From positions 620,001 through 684,000 of the forward strand of contig NZ_RQHS01000019.1 of NCBI RefSeq assembly GCF_004770895.1: DNA of 64,000 bases, given 5' to 3'. Made by a program: the position numbers and the translations under genes. The stretch comes from Leptospira dzoumogneensis. GTDB lineage: Bacteria > Spirochaetota > Leptospiria > Leptospirales > Leptospiraceae. The notes under the pieces are model-generated. The model searched no databases and had not been told where the DNA came from. It saw only the letters and a program-made list of their open reading frames with translations. Positions 10,808 through 21,084 of the stretch are shown in pieces (position 1 is the stretch's first letter; every line of letters begins with the position of its first letter).

Positions 10808-12430
10808 TTGAAATCCTTAATTTCCATAATCGGAATTTCCCTCTTTTTGTTTTCTACAGATGTATTCGCGCAGAAAAGGTTCGGCCTTATCTTCGGATCC
10901 AACTATAAAGGAAACAAAGCCGGAATCCCTGAATTAAATCTTTGTGAAGCAGACGCCAAATACTTACACGATGAGATCAAACGTGTAGGAAAATTCGACG
11001 AGATCAAAATTGTTCTGGGTAAAGATGTTACCAAAGACAATATCCAAAAAGAAATTAAGTCTCTTGCTTCCAAAGCAAAAGCGGATGATACGGTATTTCT
11101 TTATTTCTCGGGTCACGGCGCTTTTCAAAGAGATGAAAAAGCAAAGAATGGAATGAGAAACCTAATCATCTGTTATGATAGGCCTCACCTTTCAGACGAC
11201 GAGTTGAATGATTATCTAGAAGGGATCAAATCTCCTAAAACAGTTTTCGTTTTCGACTGCTGCTTCTCCGGAGGGATCGCTAAAAAAGGAAAGGCAACCA
11301 GAGGTTCTGCTAACGTTCCAATTCCGGAGGGAAGTGATGGAACTGTTAAACAAGACTCTCAGGACTTCTTCTTTCAAGATAAAGCGATCATTTCCAGTGC
11401 GGATGATAACCAAACTGCGATCGAAGTCGGCGGAACGATCAATCACGGGATCTTTACTTATAATTTCGGAAAGGCTCTTTCTAACGGGGACTTAAACCAG
11501 GATAATGTAATCACTGCGCTCGAAGCATTCTTCGCTTCTAAAGATGAAACAGTGAATATGGCTAAAAAGTACGATCACGAACAAGTGCCTCAAATTTCGG
11601 GTAACGCGTCAGGTATCTTCTTAGCCGGAGAAAAAAAGCCTGAGCCTCCAAAACCTGTGGAGCCTGTTAAACCTCCCGTAAATCCTACTCCGATTCCGGA
11701 TGTTCAACCTCCTAAACCGGAACCTGAAGCGCCTGTGGTCACTAACGAAGAGCCTCCAGTTGTTCCTACAAATCTGAAAGGTGATCTGGTGATCAAAACC
11801 ACCATCATCCAAGATAGAGCTTATGCTGTGTCAGATCTTCCTCCTGAGATCCGTATAACTTCCGGTAAGAAGAGAGTGGGAAATCGTTCTATCAGAGTGC
11901 TGATCGACGATAAAGAAGTGGATAAGACGATCACAACCGAATCTTCAAACTATTGGGGAGCGGTCAAAAGAATGGGTAAATTGATCCCAGGTGCGACCTA
12001 TACTTTAACCGTAAAAGGTGTACCTGCCGGAGTTCATAAGGTAACTATCCAAGCGGATGATTATCCTGAAGTTCAAAAGACACAGGCGGTTCTTCCTAAT
12101 AAGAGAAATGATCTAGAGGTTGTGACTTCTATGACAGGTTATGGAGCGATCCGAGGAAAAGTATTCTACAGAACCTTGGATAACCCTGTGATCAATCAGC
12201 CGATCTTCATGCCTACTATTACAAGCGTAAGCGGTATCCAAAAATTGAATACCGACCAAAACGGTAATTTCTGGTTTACGAATTTAAAACCGGGAGAGTA
12301 TGAGATCAAGGCTACCTTCGCGGAAGATCTGAACTTGAATAATGCTGATATTAAGGTGAGAGAGGGAGAAGTTACTGAAGTGGATATTATCCTGAATGTG
12401 AAACTTCCTTCTACCAAGACTAAATATTAA
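10808..12430 (+). CDS. Secreted caspase-like (C14 family, metacaspase-type) protease with C-terminal Ig/carboxypeptidase-regulatory-like domain
   Basis: The 540-residue protein begins with a signal peptide (about 1-22, ending VFAQ) and then a caspase p20-like domain. The catalytic histidine is in YFSGHGAFQ (about residue 103) and the cysteine in [11 protein letters not shown] (about 152). A proline-rich linker (about 275-320) leads to a C-terminal region whose last 90 residues resemble a carboxypeptidase-regulatory/CNA-B beta sandwich ([28 protein letters not shown]). The catalytic pair is intact, so it is probably an active cysteine protease acting in the periplasm or outside. The start is TTG at 10808, fixed by a consensus AGGAGG at 10796-10801. 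It is flanked by terminators on both sides and so is monocistronic. The substrate is unknown. Confidence 0.85.
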   Translation: MKSLISIIGISLFLFSTDVFAQKRFGLIFGSNYKGNKAGIPELNLCEADAKYLHDEIKRVGKFDEIKIVLGKDVTKDNIQKEIKSLASKAKADDTVFLYFSGHGAFQRDEKAKNGMRNLIICYDRPHLSDDELNDYLEGIKSPKTVFVFDCCFSGGIAKKGKATRGSANVPIPEGSDGTVKQDSQDFFFQDKAIISSADDNQTAIEVGGTINHGIFTYNFGKALSNGDLNQDNVITALEAFFASKDETVNMAKKYDHEQVPQISGNASGIFLAGEKKPEPPKPVEPVKPPVNPTPIPDVQPPKPEPEAPVVTNEEPPVVPTNLKGDLVIKTTIIQDRAYAVSDLPPEIRITSGKKRVGNRSIRVLIDDKEVDKTITTESSNYWGAVKRMGKLIPGATYTLTVKGVPAGVHKVTIQADDYPEVQKTQAVLPNKRNDLEVVTSMTGYGAIRGKVFYRTLDNPVINQPIFMPTITSVSGIQKLNTDQNGNFWFTNLKPGEYEIKATFAEDLNLNNADIKVREGEVTEVDIILNVKLPSTKTKY

Positions 12431-12460
12431 GAAATCGGAATATTTAGTTTTCAGGAAGAG

Positions 12461-12489
12461 AGCCTCTCGAGAGATCGAGGGGCTTTTTT
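12461..12489 (+). terminator. Rho-independent terminator of the caspase-like gene
   Basis: Stem AGCCTCTCGA / TCGAGGGGCT (one T-G wobble), loop GAGA, then TTTTTT. It lies 30 bases after the stop codon at 12430. Confidence 0.88.
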
Positions 12490-12876
12490 GTTCCTGGTTT
12501 GGGTTTTAATCTTTTTGGAAACTATTCCATTGTTTGGAATTGATCCTTCTTTTTCTAATTTCGACTAGGATTTTCATTTGTCTTCTATCCAGCAAATTCC
12601 CAGCTTTTAGACCGAATTCAGGTAAAGCAGTGTCGTTTGTAAGATTGGCAAAGGTTTTTCCGATTTTTGCGAAGGAACTCCGTAGATCCGGATCCATTTC
12701 GGGATATATCATAAATCGCCTCCGTGCGACCCCATTCGGGAAAAAAGGGAGAAAGTTCCGGGTTTTCCATCCTTGGAAAGGAAGCTTTCTCCCAAACTGT
12801 ACTTCGGGACTTTGCGAAAATACTTGAGATATTTTTTTTCTTGTACGAAAAGAAAGTGCGGAGTAAATTCGGTAAA
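12490..12876. other. Intergenic stretch without a convincing gene; contains a long imperfect hairpin
   Basis: This stretch separates the caspase terminator from the small gene at 12877. Several reading frames cross it on both strands but none has a ribosome site or a family look. At 12747-12793 it holds an inverted repeat: GGGAGAAAG-TTCC pairs with GGAA-G-CTTTCTCCC, with a single bulged G and a smaller inner TTTCC/GGAAA repeat. It may hold the promoter for the 12877-15017 pair. Confidence 0.5.
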
Positions 12877-13110
12877 ATGCAGATCCGTCTGGAAAATAGG
12901 ACCGGCAAAAGATCGGGAAGATTCGTCGTATACGAGTACGGCACGGATCTATTCGGCTATGTCTATGTGGACAAATTTTTGGGCCGCGATAAAGGCAAAA
13001 TGGTCTCCACATGGTTGATGCAAGATGTAGGCTCTTTGGTTCGTCTTTTGGACCATGAAATATACAAAAGAGAGACCGAAAATTACGAGAACGTTACTTT
13101 AGCGGTATGA
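12877..13110 (+). CDS. Small conserved-looking protein of unknown function
   Basis: A 77-residue, basic-start protein ([20 protein letters not shown] at the N terminus) with no signal peptide or membrane segment. Its stop overlaps the start of the MutS-type gene by 4 bases (ATGA at 13107-13110), which supports real translational coupling. The ATG at 12877 has GGAG at 12860-12863; an in-frame GTG at 12856 is an alternative start. The residue pattern (alternating hydrophobics, [14 protein letters not shown]) suggests a small beta-rich fold. I do not recognise the family, and no function can be assigned beyond its coupling to the downstream ATPase. Confidence 0.6.
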   Translation: MQIRLENRTGKRSGRFVVYEYGTDLFGYVYVDKFLGRDKGKMVSTWLMQDVGSLVRLLDHEIYKRETENYENVTLAV

Positions 13111-15017
13111 ACGCCCCTACTAGGGTCCTTCGACTTGGATCCGAAATTTCCCGCCTGGGCAGGATCATCCAAAAGGAAGAATCCACCCTTTCCCTATTAT
13201 CCACTTTCAGAATACTTTCCTTCTTATTCTTTATCTCTTGGATCGTTGGAGTTTATCTTTTACGTACTATTCCCGATCTATATTATTTGCCTTCTATTCT
13301 TATCTTAGCCGTATTCTATCGTTTATTATCCGCCTATCAAAAGAGAAGGGAGAAGATCAGAAGGTTACATGTCTGGTCCGATTTTCTAACCGCTCAGATC
13401 TCCAGGATCCAATTGGATGGAAAACATTATCCGAAGTCTAAAAGAGAATATTATAAAAATCTTGTATTAGAGACCGGGCTTCCTTCTTGGACCAAAGATT
13501 TGGATTTTTTAGGGGAGAAGGGGATCTTTTCCAGAATAGACACCACTGTTATCCCAAAAGGAACCTCTAGATTTTTAGAATACTTTTTGGAAACTCCCGA
13601 AGAGTCTAAGGTTATTGCAAGACAAGCAGCGGTAATAGGTCTTTCCAAAAGAGAAAAGGTTCTCCAAAAGCTGCTCAGACAATTTAGATTGTACGAAGCT
13701 TCGTTTCCGGCTAGAAGAGAAGGAGAAGATGAAAAACTCCCTTCTTATATTCCTAAGATCGGTAATTTACAACCGGAACGTTCCGAAAAGAATAAGATAA
13801 ATTTTCCATTTAATCTATTTGAAGAAGAGCCGAATGATTTCTGGAGATCTTCCTTCGGGAAGGCGGCAGGTGCTCTTAGAGTTTTATTTCCGATCTGGTT
13901 AGTTCTTGTTTGGCTTTTAGTATTAGGAAGTTTTCTATTCGGACAAACCTGGGGATTCGGGATTTTCATTCTTCATTCTGCGTTTTTCGGATCTTATAGA
14001 AATAGATCTCTAAAGATGTTACAACCAATTGCAGAAGATTCGGAAACATTGGAAGAATTAGGAAAACTTCTGCTCTATATTCGTTCTTCAAATCTTTCCG
14101 GAAGTAAAGGAGAGATCTTTCTATCCAATTGGAAGAAGAAAGAACTAAAAATTTCTTGGAAACAATTCCTTAAAATTTCCAATCTGGCCGCTTATACTCA
14201 GTCTCCTCTTGCTCATGCATTATTGAATATTCTATTTTTCTTCGATCTTTGGATCTGGAGAAGGTACACTAAATGGTGGGAAAAAGACGGATCTTCTCTT
14301 AAGGTTTCCATGTCCGATCTTGCGGAGTTGGATTCTTTACTTCCACTTGCAAATTTGAGCTGGATTGAGCCTGGCTTTACGTTTCCTAAATTAGAAAAAT
14401 CAAATGTTAGGATCCATGCAAAAGATCTTGTGCATCCGTTGATCCCTTCCGACAAAAGAGTACCGAATGAACTGGAACCTATGCAGCCAGGGAAACTTCT
14501 TCTTTTAACCGGATCGAATATGTCGGGAAAAACCACTTACTTAAGAGCGCTGGGCATCTCCGGAATTTTTGCGATGGCTGGAGGTCCTGTTCCTGCCACC
14601 GAATTTATAACTCCTATCTTAGAAGTACATTCCAGTATCAGGAACGAAGACTCAGTAGAAGAAGGGATCTCATTCTTTTATGCGGAAGTAAGACGACTGG
14701 GAAAAATATTACAAGAAGTGAAAAATTCCCAAAAGGGCAGATTGGTACTGTTAGACGAGATCCTAAAAGGTACGAATTCCAGAGAAAGAACAATCGCATG
14801 CAAAGGGATATTGAAGAAGTTAAGACAGTACGGAGTATTCGGGATCATTACGACCCATGATCTGGAATTGGCAGACTTACCGGAGCTTTCTTTGTTTCAT
14901 TTCAGAGAAGAGATAGAGAACGGCAAAATGACTTTCGATTATAAGATCAGATCCGGTATAGTCCAGTCCAGTAATGCTCTGGAAGTTTTGAGATTAGAAG
15001 GTTTGGATCTGGACTAA
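13107..15017 (+). CDS. Membrane-anchored MutS-type ATPase
   Basis: 636 residues. The C-terminal third is a MutS_V ATPase: Walker [11 protein letters not shown] (about 469), Walker [13 protein letters not shown] (about 547), and the [10 protein letters not shown] switch (about 582). The middle resembles the MutS lever/clamp helices. Unlike MutS or MutS2, it has hydrophobic helices near residues 35-80 and again near 250-285, and no N-terminal mismatch-reading domain or C-terminal Smr domain. It therefore belongs to the poorly described 'MutS-related' membrane group rather than to mismatch repair proper. The start ATG overlaps the stop of the 77-residue gene. A role in DNA handling at the membrane is possible but unproven. 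Confidence 0.8.
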   Translation: MNAPTRVLRLGSEISRLGRIIQKEESTLSLLSTFRILSFLFFISWIVGVYLLRTIPDLYYLPSILILAVFYRLLSAYQKRREKIRRLHVWSDFLTAQISRIQLDGKHYPKSKREYYKNLVLETGLPSWTKDLDFLGEKGIFSRIDTTVIPKGTSRFLEYFLETPEESKVIARQAAVIGLSKREKVLQKLLRQFRLYEASFPARREGEDEKLPSYIPKIGNLQPERSEKNKINFPFNLFEEEPNDFWRSSFGKAAGALRVLFPIWLVLVWLLVLGSFLFGQTWGFGIFILHSAFFGSYRNRSLKMLQPIAEDSETLEELGKLLLYIRSSNLSGSKGEIFLSNWKKKELKISWKQFLKISNLAAYTQSPLAHALLNILFFFDLWIWRRYTKWWEKDGSSLKVSMSDLAELDSLLPLANLSWIEPGFTFPKLEKSNVRIHAKDLVHPLIPSDKRVPNELEPMQPGKLLLLTGSNMSGKTTYLRALGISGIFAMAGGPVPATEFITPILEVHSSIRNEDSVEEGISFFYAEVRRLGKILQEVKNSQKGRLVLLDEILKGTNSRERTIACKGILKKLRQYGVFGIITTHDLELADLPELSLFHFREEIENGKMTFDYKIRSGIVQSSNALEVLRLEGLDLD

Positions 15018-15018
15018 A

Positions 15019-15055
15019 ACCGGACTTTGGTTGGTAGCCGGTATCTCTCTTTTTT
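15019..15055 (+). terminator. Possible terminator after the MutS-type gene
   Basis: ACCGG/CCGGT arms enclose a 14-base loop and are followed by ATCTCTC and TTTTTT. The stem is short and the loop long, so strength is doubtful. Confidence 0.35.
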
Positions 15056-15099
15056 GTCTTGCCCGACAAGCTCTCTAAAATTCTAATCAATTGGAAAAG

Positions 15100-17070
15100 A
15101 TGAAACGTTTACCAAGCAATCTTAAATTGATCGGCGGATACGCCATCTACTTTGTTCTCATTCTAATTTTTTATAAGGCAGCTTTTCTTTGGGTCTATTC
15201 CTATAGATTAGAAGGTGCGGAAACCAAGGATGTTTTGTTGGCCATCTTGGTTGGTCTTAGATTCGATATTTCAGTGATCGGGATGATCTTAGGACCGTTC
15301 GCTTTTCTATCTTGTCTTCCATATATAAATCGTTTTAAGTTTTTTAATTTTTTCTGGGGATACTTTCCGATCCTGATCAGCGTTTGGATGCTCTCTCATT
15401 TGATTGCCGATATAGTCTATTTCGAGAATGCGAACAAACATATAGGTTACGAAGGTTTCGTATTTATCGGAAAGGATATGGGTGTGATCTTAAAGTCCGC
15501 CTTTGAACAGAATCCTTTCTTAGCTGTAGTTGCTTCTCTTTTGGTTTTGGTATTTTTACCTTTATCCACTTATCTTTTCTTAAAATTTAATCCATACAAA
15601 CACGAGCCTGAATCTTGGAAAAGGGACTCCATTCTTTCTTTCGTTGTCTTAGTACTAGTTGTTTTTGCGATCCGAGGAGGAGTTCAGGAAACTCCTTTAA
15701 GAGCGAGTAATGCAATTGTTTCAGGACATTCTTTCGTGAATAATATCGCGCTGAATGGCGTATTCACTTCTATCATGGATTTGAAAAGCCAGTCCATTCC
15801 GAATTATCTAAAATTAGAAACCAAAGAATCGGTTCGTATCGTTAGGGAAGAGATCTCTTATGATGGCGCGGAATTCATCGGTAAAAAGTACCCTTTATTA
15901 AGAAAACAGAAACAAACTAACAACGGAAAACCTCCGAATATAGTTTTGATCCTTCTGGAAAACTGGACCGGAAAATTTATAGATCCGATCAGTGATGGAA
16001 AAGTTTTCGGAAAAGAACTCACTCCTAATTTTAATAAACTTTTAAGAAAAGGAAGATTTTATACCAGGTTTTTTGCCTCTGGGGGAAGAACAACGAACGG
16101 TATGATGTCCATCCTGACCGGGTTGCCGGATCGTCCAGGGTTGACAGTAGTTAGAACTCACCAAGTGCTTGGGAATTTTTCCGGAATCGGAAATATTTTC
16201 AAAGGTTTAGGATACGATACATTCTTCGTAACCGGTGGAGATTTAAGTTTTGATAATAAAGCTACTTTAATGCCTCATTGGGGATTCGATTCCGTTCTGG
16301 GTGAAAAAGAGATCGCTAAGTTGAACAGATTTAAGATCGGAGCCTGGGGTTATGATGATGCGGATGTACTTCAGGTACTGCATGAAAAAATTTCAGAATC
16401 CAAAAAACCTTTTTTAGGTGTTTCTCTAACATTATCCACACATTATCCTTATCGTGCTCCGGATCCTAAGTTTAGGATCTTTAAAGAAGATGAGAGAGAC
16501 TTTGAATATCTAAACGTGTATCATTATGCGGATTGGGCCCTTAAAGATTTTATGGATCGTGCGGAAAAATCCAAATACTTTGATAATACGATCTTTGTAT
16601 TTGTGGCGGATCATACTCACCACCGATATTTAGATTATTATGAAGACAGGAATATTCCGTTTTTAATATATTCGCCGGGAAAAATTTTACCTGCAATCGA
16701 TGATAGAGACGCTTCTCAATTGGATGTGATCCCTACTATTTTAAGTCTTGTAGGTAAAGAAGCGTACTTCTCCGCTATGGGAAGAAACTTGCTCGCTCCT
16801 AAAAAGACTGAGTCCGCGTATTTTGCTTATGGAAATCTGATCGGTTGGATAGAGTCGGATCTATTTTATATCCATTTCGTGGATGGAAATCGTAACTTAA
16901 AATATTCCGCAAAAGGTCCTAGAGAAGAAGTGGATCTTTGTGATACTCAACCTAAGATTTGCGACTCTCATTTTAATAAGGCGAGAGCGTTCTTAAATTT
17001 GAGCCACGAATTAATGAATCAGAATTTGGTATTTCCAACTAAGGAAGAATTGGAAAGAAAAGAGTATTAA
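15100..17070 (+). CDS. LtaS-like sulfatase-fold membrane phosphoglycerol/phosphoethanolamine transferase (copy 1)
   Basis: 656 residues: five or so helices in the first 210 residues, then an outer alkaline-phosphatase/sulfatase fold. Visible metal and active-site motifs are ILLENWTG (about 286, acidic metal ligand), SGGRTTNGMMS (about 332, the Thr nucleophile region) and FVFVADHTHHR (about 503, Asp-His metal ligands). Related enzymes move phosphoglycerol or phosphoethanolamine from phospholipid to an envelope glycan or lipid; the acceptor here is unknown, and lipoteichoic acid itself is not expected in a spirochaete. ATG 15100 with GGA seven bases upstream is preferred over TTG 15091. It is convergent with the AsmA-like gene, with no base between the two stop codons. 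Confidence 0.82.
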   Translation: MKRLPSNLKLIGGYAIYFVLILIFYKAAFLWVYSYRLEGAETKDVLLAILVGLRFDISVIGMILGPFAFLSCLPYINRFKFFNFFWGYFPILISVWMLSHLIADIVYFENANKHIGYEGFVFIGKDMGVILKSAFEQNPFLAVVASLLVLVFLPLSTYLFLKFNPYKHEPESWKRDSILSFVVLVLVVFAIRGGVQETPLRASNAIVSGHSFVNNIALNGVFTSIMDLKSQSIPNYLKLETKESVRIVREEISYDGAEFIGKKYPLLRKQKQTNNGKPPNIVLILLENWTGKFIDPISDGKVFGKELTPNFNKLLRKGRFYTRFFASGGRTTNGMMSILTGLPDRPGLTVVRTHQVLGNFSGIGNIFKGLGYDTFFVTGGDLSFDNKATLMPHWGFDSVLGEKEIAKLNRFKIGAWGYDDADVLQVLHEKISESKKPFLGVSLTLSTHYPYRAPDPKFRIFKEDERDFEYLNVYHYADWALKDFMDRAEKSKYFDNTIFVFVADHTHHRYLDYYEDRNIPFLIYSPGKILPAIDDRDASQLDVIPTILSLVGKEAYFSAMGRNLLAPKKTESAYFAYGNLIGWIESDLFYIHFVDGNRNLKYSAKGPREEVDLCDTQPKICDSHFNKARAFLNLSHELMNQNLVFPTKEELERKEY

Positions 17071-19131
17071 TTATTTCTCTTTTTGTTTTTTGTCAGGCTC
17101 GGAACTGCTTCCACCGAATAGACCGGTAACTCCGTCCCAAAGATCTCGTACATATTCGCCTATCACGGACCCTGCGACACCACCCGCGTAAGGTCCGCCT
17201 AAAGGAATAAGATAGGGCCCCAATAAGGTCATGCCGGTATACACACTTCCAAGCCAGATAGGATCTACATAAGGTATACTTTTTCCGAAAGTTCCCGCAT
17301 AGATAATCGGGATCTGTAAACCTTTACCGATGTACTTTCCACCTAAACGCAGATGTAATCTCATATCTATCTTTTGGTCAAATCCTACAGTACCTTTTCC
17401 ATCCACATCCATTCCACTGTTTTCAATTTCCAGTTTCATATTGGGGAAGTACATTTCGTTTCCAGAAATTTTCACGTCGGATCTAAGAGTTTCGAATTTT
17501 AACTGCCTTCCATCGACTCCTTTGAATGTGATGATCTTGCCGACCGTATTCAAGACCGGGACCATGAAGTTTGCGTAACCCACCAGTTCTCCGTTTTTGA
17601 TGGTGATATTCCCGATCCCTTTCATATTTGCAAAAAGTTCGGTCACAGAATCCCTGGAATGGTTTCTGATCTGTGTTTCGAAAGAGAACCAACTAGAAAG
17701 TTCACCTTCCATAATTTTTTCGGATACATAAGGAAGAAGGACTTTATCCACCTGAAGTCTGTGCGCATCTCCTTCTACTTCTATCTTAGGTATATCGGGA
17801 TATATTTTAGCTTTTCCTAATATTTCTCCGTTATAGATATATGCATGGAAATTCGGGATAGAAAGCAGCGGAGATACGTATTTGGCCTCCATGTTGATGT
17901 GGGCGAATCTATGTTTGAATGCAAAAATATTATTCAATTCCCCGGTAAAATAGAAGATACCAGGAGGAGAATTCGGATCGAAAAGATCTTCTCTTACTTG
18001 GAATAGTTTTCCTAATTTTAAAAGATTATGGTAGTCCCCATAATCCGCTTTGATATCGAACTGGCCTAAACTCCTGTTCTTCCAATTCACACTTCCTTTT
18101 GCAGTTGCTTTTGCTACTCCTTCCCAGACGGCTTCTATAAAGGGAAAGGCCACCTTTTTATTGATCAGGTCCAGATCGAAGTCCACATTCAATCTGATAT
18201 TCCCGAAAGGGAGTCCGCCTTTATATGCAAGATCCTTAATTTGATTTCGGACTTTGAACTTAAAGATGGTGCCTTCTTCCTTTACTACCTCCGTTCTTCC
18301 GGAAAGTTTTGTTTTGGAGAAGTCTCCTACCGGGAAAATATTAAATATTTCTCTAAGTAATGAAAGAGAAAGTTCTTCCGTTTTTAGGACTGCGCTAAAT
18401 TGCAATTTTTCCCAATCGACCGGGAAGTTCTGTAAGCCGCCCGTCATTTCCAAGTCGATAGGCTGATCGTCTATTCTTCCTTGGAATAAAAGATCCACGT
18501 CCTTCCCATAAAATGAAACTGAGACCTGGGACTTTTTAAAATATACTACGTATTTTTTATCGTGATTCTGTTCGTTATATACTAATGTGAAATTATCTAT
18601 TTCAATATTCTTTAAACTGACTGCAAAGAAGTCCTCGGTAGAAAATCCGATCCTAGAATTTACATCATCCAGAAGTTCTTTTACGTTACTCTTCTGTTCC
18701 GTCTCCTTCTTCTTTCCGTTCAAATATTCTACTATATCGAAAGATCCGTCCTTCCTTCTTTCTAAATGAAGAGCTCCTCCATTGATGGAAATGTCTCGGA
18801 TCTCTATCATTCTTTTGATTAAACCGAACCAAGAAATATCGATATCTACTTTATCGCTGACAGCGATAAGAACGTTATCTTTTCGGATCTCAATTTGATT
18901 CAATTCGATCCCGGGAAAAGGGAGAAGATACAGATCCGAATCTGCTACTTTGATGTCCAGGTCGGTGGAACTTCGGAGACGATCTAGTATGAATTCTTTA
19001 TATACGTCTTTCTTTTGAACGAAGGGAATATAAACGATCAGTACGAATAATAATACAAAAAATCCGAAAGCGGAGATATAACGGATCTTATTCTCTTCTA
19101 AATACCGATTGAGTACATCCCAGGAGCGCAT
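17071..19131 (-). CDS. AsmA-like membrane-anchored protein
   Basis: 686 residues with one N-terminal helix (about 18-38, FGFFVLLFVLIVYIPF) followed by a long beta-rich periplasmic part. The first 120 residues carry the AsmA-type pattern (LDIKVADSDLYLLPFPGIEL, then INGGALHLERRKDGSFDI), and the C-terminal 150 residues have the AsmA_2 style GKGTVGFDQKIDMRLHLRLG. AsmA/TamB relatives are thought to form lipid-conducting bridges between inner and outer membrane. The start lies one base after the stop of the upstream ABC ATPase gene, so it is very probably co-transcribed with the transporter. Its stop abuts the stop of the opposing LtaS-like gene. Confidence 0.78.
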   Translation of the reverse strand: MRSWDVLNRYLEENKIRYISAFGFFVLLFVLIVYIPFVQKKDVYKEFILDRLRSSTDLDIKVADSDLYLLPFPGIELNQIEIRKDNVLIAVSDKVDIDISWFGLIKRMIEIRDISINGGALHLERRKDGSFDIVEYLNGKKKETEQKSNVKELLDDVNSRIGFSTEDFFAVSLKNIEIDNFTLVYNEQNHDKKYVVYFKKSQVSVSFYGKDVDLLFQGRIDDQPIDLEMTGGLQNFPVDWEKLQFSAVLKTEELSLSLLREIFNIFPVGDFSKTKLSGRTEVVKEEGTIFKFKVRNQIKDLAYKGGLPFGNIRLNVDFDLDLINKKVAFPFIEAVWEGVAKATAKGSVNWKNRSLGQFDIKADYGDYHNLLKLGKLFQVREDLFDPNSPPGIFYFTGELNNIFAFKHRFAHINMEAKYVSPLLSIPNFHAYIYNGEILGKAKIYPDIPKIEVEGDAHRLQVDKVLLPYVSEKIMEGELSSWFSFETQIRNHSRDSVTELFANMKGIGNITIKNGELVGYANFMVPVLNTVGKIITFKGVDGRQLKFETLRSDVKISGNEMYFPNMKLEIENSGMDVDGKGTVGFDQKIDMRLHLRLGGKYIGKGLQIPIIYAGTFGKSIPYVDPIWLGSVYTGMTLLGPYLIPLGGPYAGGVAGSVIGEYVRDLWDGVTGLFGGSSSEPDKKQKEK

Positions 19132-19132
19132 C

Positions 19133-20095
19133 TTATTTTCCGTCCGGAAAATGACAATAGGACTTATGACCTTCGCCTAGATCTTTCCATTCCGGAGTTT
19201 TTTCGGAGCAGATCTCTTTTGCAATAGGACAACGAGTATGGAAGTGACAACCTTTCGGTTTTTTTAATATACTTGGCACTTCTCCCTGCAGAGGGGTCTT
19301 TCGGATCTTTCGATTTTCTACTTCGAATATAGCTCCGAATAAAGCCTTTGTATATGGATGAGAAGGTTTTTCTGCAATTTGTGACTTGGTTCCTATCTCT
19401 ACGATCTTTCCCAGATACATAACTGCTATCTTATCGGAGATAGATTTTACGATCCCTAGATCATGAGAAATGAACAAATAAGAAAGTCCAAAATCAGCTT
19501 TTAGTTTTTGTAATAGAAGAAGTACCTGAGCCTGATTGGAAACGTCTAAGGCGGAGACAGCTTCATCAAAAAGTATAAATTCAGGCTTTAGGATAAGCGC
19601 TCTTGCGATCGCTATCCTCTGTCTTTGTCCTCCTGAAAACTCATGTGGATATCTGTTCAGTATTTCCGGAGACAGCCCAACTTTTTCCAGAATATCGGAA
19701 GCTTCTTTCTCTGCTTGCTCATCCGTATAATTTTCGTGGATAAACAGCCCTTCCGTTAAAATATCTTTAATATTTCTTCTTGGATTTAAGGAAGAATAAG
19801 GATCTTGGAATACGATCTGTATCTGCTTTCTAAGAGGTAAAAATTCTTTCTCTTTTAGATCTAAGATCTCTTTTCCCTTGAAAAATATGGAACCTGAATC
19901 CGATTTTAGGAGTCTGAGTATCGCTCTGCCCAATGTGGATTTTCCGCAGCCGGATTCTCCTACTAGGCTGAATGTTTCTCCTTCTTCCATTTCTAGGTTT
20001 ACATTTTCTACGGCTTTGATGACTGATTTTCTGCCGCCGAAAAAACCTTCTTTTCCGTAACTTACGTTCAGATCTTTGATCTCTAAAAGTTTCAT
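19133..20095 (-). CDS. Oligopeptide/Yej-type ABC transporter ATPase (OppF-like)
   Basis: 320 residues. Walker [10 protein letters not shown] (about 43), signature FSGGQRQR (about 151), Walker B FILFDEA (about 172) and the switch histidine in LFISHDLG are intact. The C terminus has the oligopeptide-specific cysteine region [14 protein letters not shown]. It is one of two separate ATPases of this transporter; in Enterobacteria the matching YejF is a single fused protein. It starts with a 4-base overlap on the previous ATPase gene and is followed one base later by the AsmA-like gene. It would energise import of peptides or peptide-like compounds through the YejB/YejE-type pore. Confidence 0.9.
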   Translation of the reverse strand: MKLLEIKDLNVSYGKEGFFGGRKSVIKAVENVNLEMEEGETFSLVGESGCGKSTLGRAILRLLKSDSGSIFFKGKEILDLKEKEFLPLRKQIQIVFQDPYSSLNPRRNIKDILTEGLFIHENYTDEQAEKEASDILEKVGLSPEILNRYPHEFSGGQRQRIAIARALILKPEFILFDEAVSALDVSNQAQVLLLLQKLKADFGLSYLFISHDLGIVKSISDKIAVMYLGKIVEIGTKSQIAEKPSHPYTKALFGAIFEVENRKIRKTPLQGEVPSILKKPKGCHFHTRCPIAKEICSEKTPEWKDLGEGHKSYCHFPDGK

Positions 20096-21084
20096 CCTGC
20101 AAGCTCCTTCTTCTCATTTAAGAAGCATGCGGAAAAATGCCCGGATCCATTCGTATTTTTTAATATAGGTTTCACTGTGTTGCAATGAGAGAATACGAAA
20201 TCGCATCTGTCCGAATAATGGCAGCCTTTAGGATAATTTCCCGGAGAAGGTAATCTTCCTTCTATCGGTTTAAAAACGCCGGTCTGAGAAAAATGAGAAG
20301 GTAGAGAATCCAAAAGATCTTTTGTATAAGGATGATTCGGCTCATCCAAAACTTGGTCGACTGTCCCTAGTTCGGCAATTCGTCCTGCATATAATACGCA
20401 TATGCGGTCCGCGATATGACTGACCAAACCGAAATCATGGGAGATGAATAATACGGATAAGTTCATCTTTTCTTTGAGCCTTAGTAGGAGTTCCACCAAT
20501 TGAGCCTGGACAGTAACATCCAAAGCGGAAGTAGGCTCATCCGCGATCAGAAGTTCAGGATCGCACATCAATGCCATCCCGATCCCGACTCTTTGTAAGA
20601 TCCCGCCGCTCAACTGATGAGGATAACAATTCATCCTTAACTTTATGTCGGTAATTCCTACCGCTCCAAGAAGATATTCGGCTTTATCTTCCGCTTCTTT
20701 ACGGGTTCCGAGTCCATGTTCTAAAAATCCTTCCGTCATTTGGTCTTTAATTTTGCTTAAAGGATTTAAAGCGGAGAAGGGTTCCTGGAATACGTATGAG
20801 ATTTTTTTTCCTCGGATCTTTCTTAAAGTTTCGGAGTCGGTTTGGAGAAGGTCCGTTCCATCGAATAATACCTTTCCATCCGAATATCTGAAAGATTCAT
20901 GAGGAAGTAATTTTGTGATAGCAGCGGAGCATACCGATTTTCCGCAACCTGATTCGCCTACGAGCGCGAGAACTTCTCCTTTGCGGATCTCGAAATTAAT
21001 ATCTTCTAATAATGGCACGAACTTTCCTTCTTTAGAAAGTTCTAAATTTAAGTTAGATACTTGGAGAATAGCTTCCGAATTCAT
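20092..21084 (-). CDS. Oligopeptide/Yej-type ABC transporter ATPase (OppD-like)
   Basis: 330 residues. Walker [10 protein letters not shown] (about 45), signature LSGGILQR (about 157), Walker [13 protein letters not shown] (about 178), switch FISHDFG, and the C-terminal oligopeptide cysteine region [14 protein letters not shown]. The signature has ILQR where most family members have MRQR or QRQR, a mild change. It overlaps both neighbours by 4 bases, as expected of a tightly coupled operon, and pairs with the OppF-like ATPase as a heterodimer. Confidence 0.9.
   Translation of the reverse strand: MNSEAILQVSNLNLELSKEGKFVPLLEDINFEIRKGEVLALVGESGCGKSVCSAAITKLLPHESFRYSDGKVLFDGTDLLQTDSETLRKIRGKKISYVFQEPFSALNPLSKIKDQMTEGFLEHGLGTRKEAEDKAEYLLGAVGITDIKLRMNCYPHQLSGGILQRVGIGMALMCDPELLIADEPTSALDVTVQAQLVELLLRLKEKMNLSVLFISHDFGLVSHIADRICVLYAGRIAELGTVDQVLDEPNHPYTKDLLDSLPSHFSQTGVFKPIEGRLPSPGNYPKGCHYSDRCDFVFSHCNTVKPILKNTNGSGHFSACFLNEKKELAG

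Noticed and set aside
12506..13012. Long reading frames on both strands across the caspase/MutS gap (about 100 to 168 codons)
   Set aside because: No ribosome sites, no family look, and they contradict the small coupled gene at 12877; the hairpin in the region probably shapes them.
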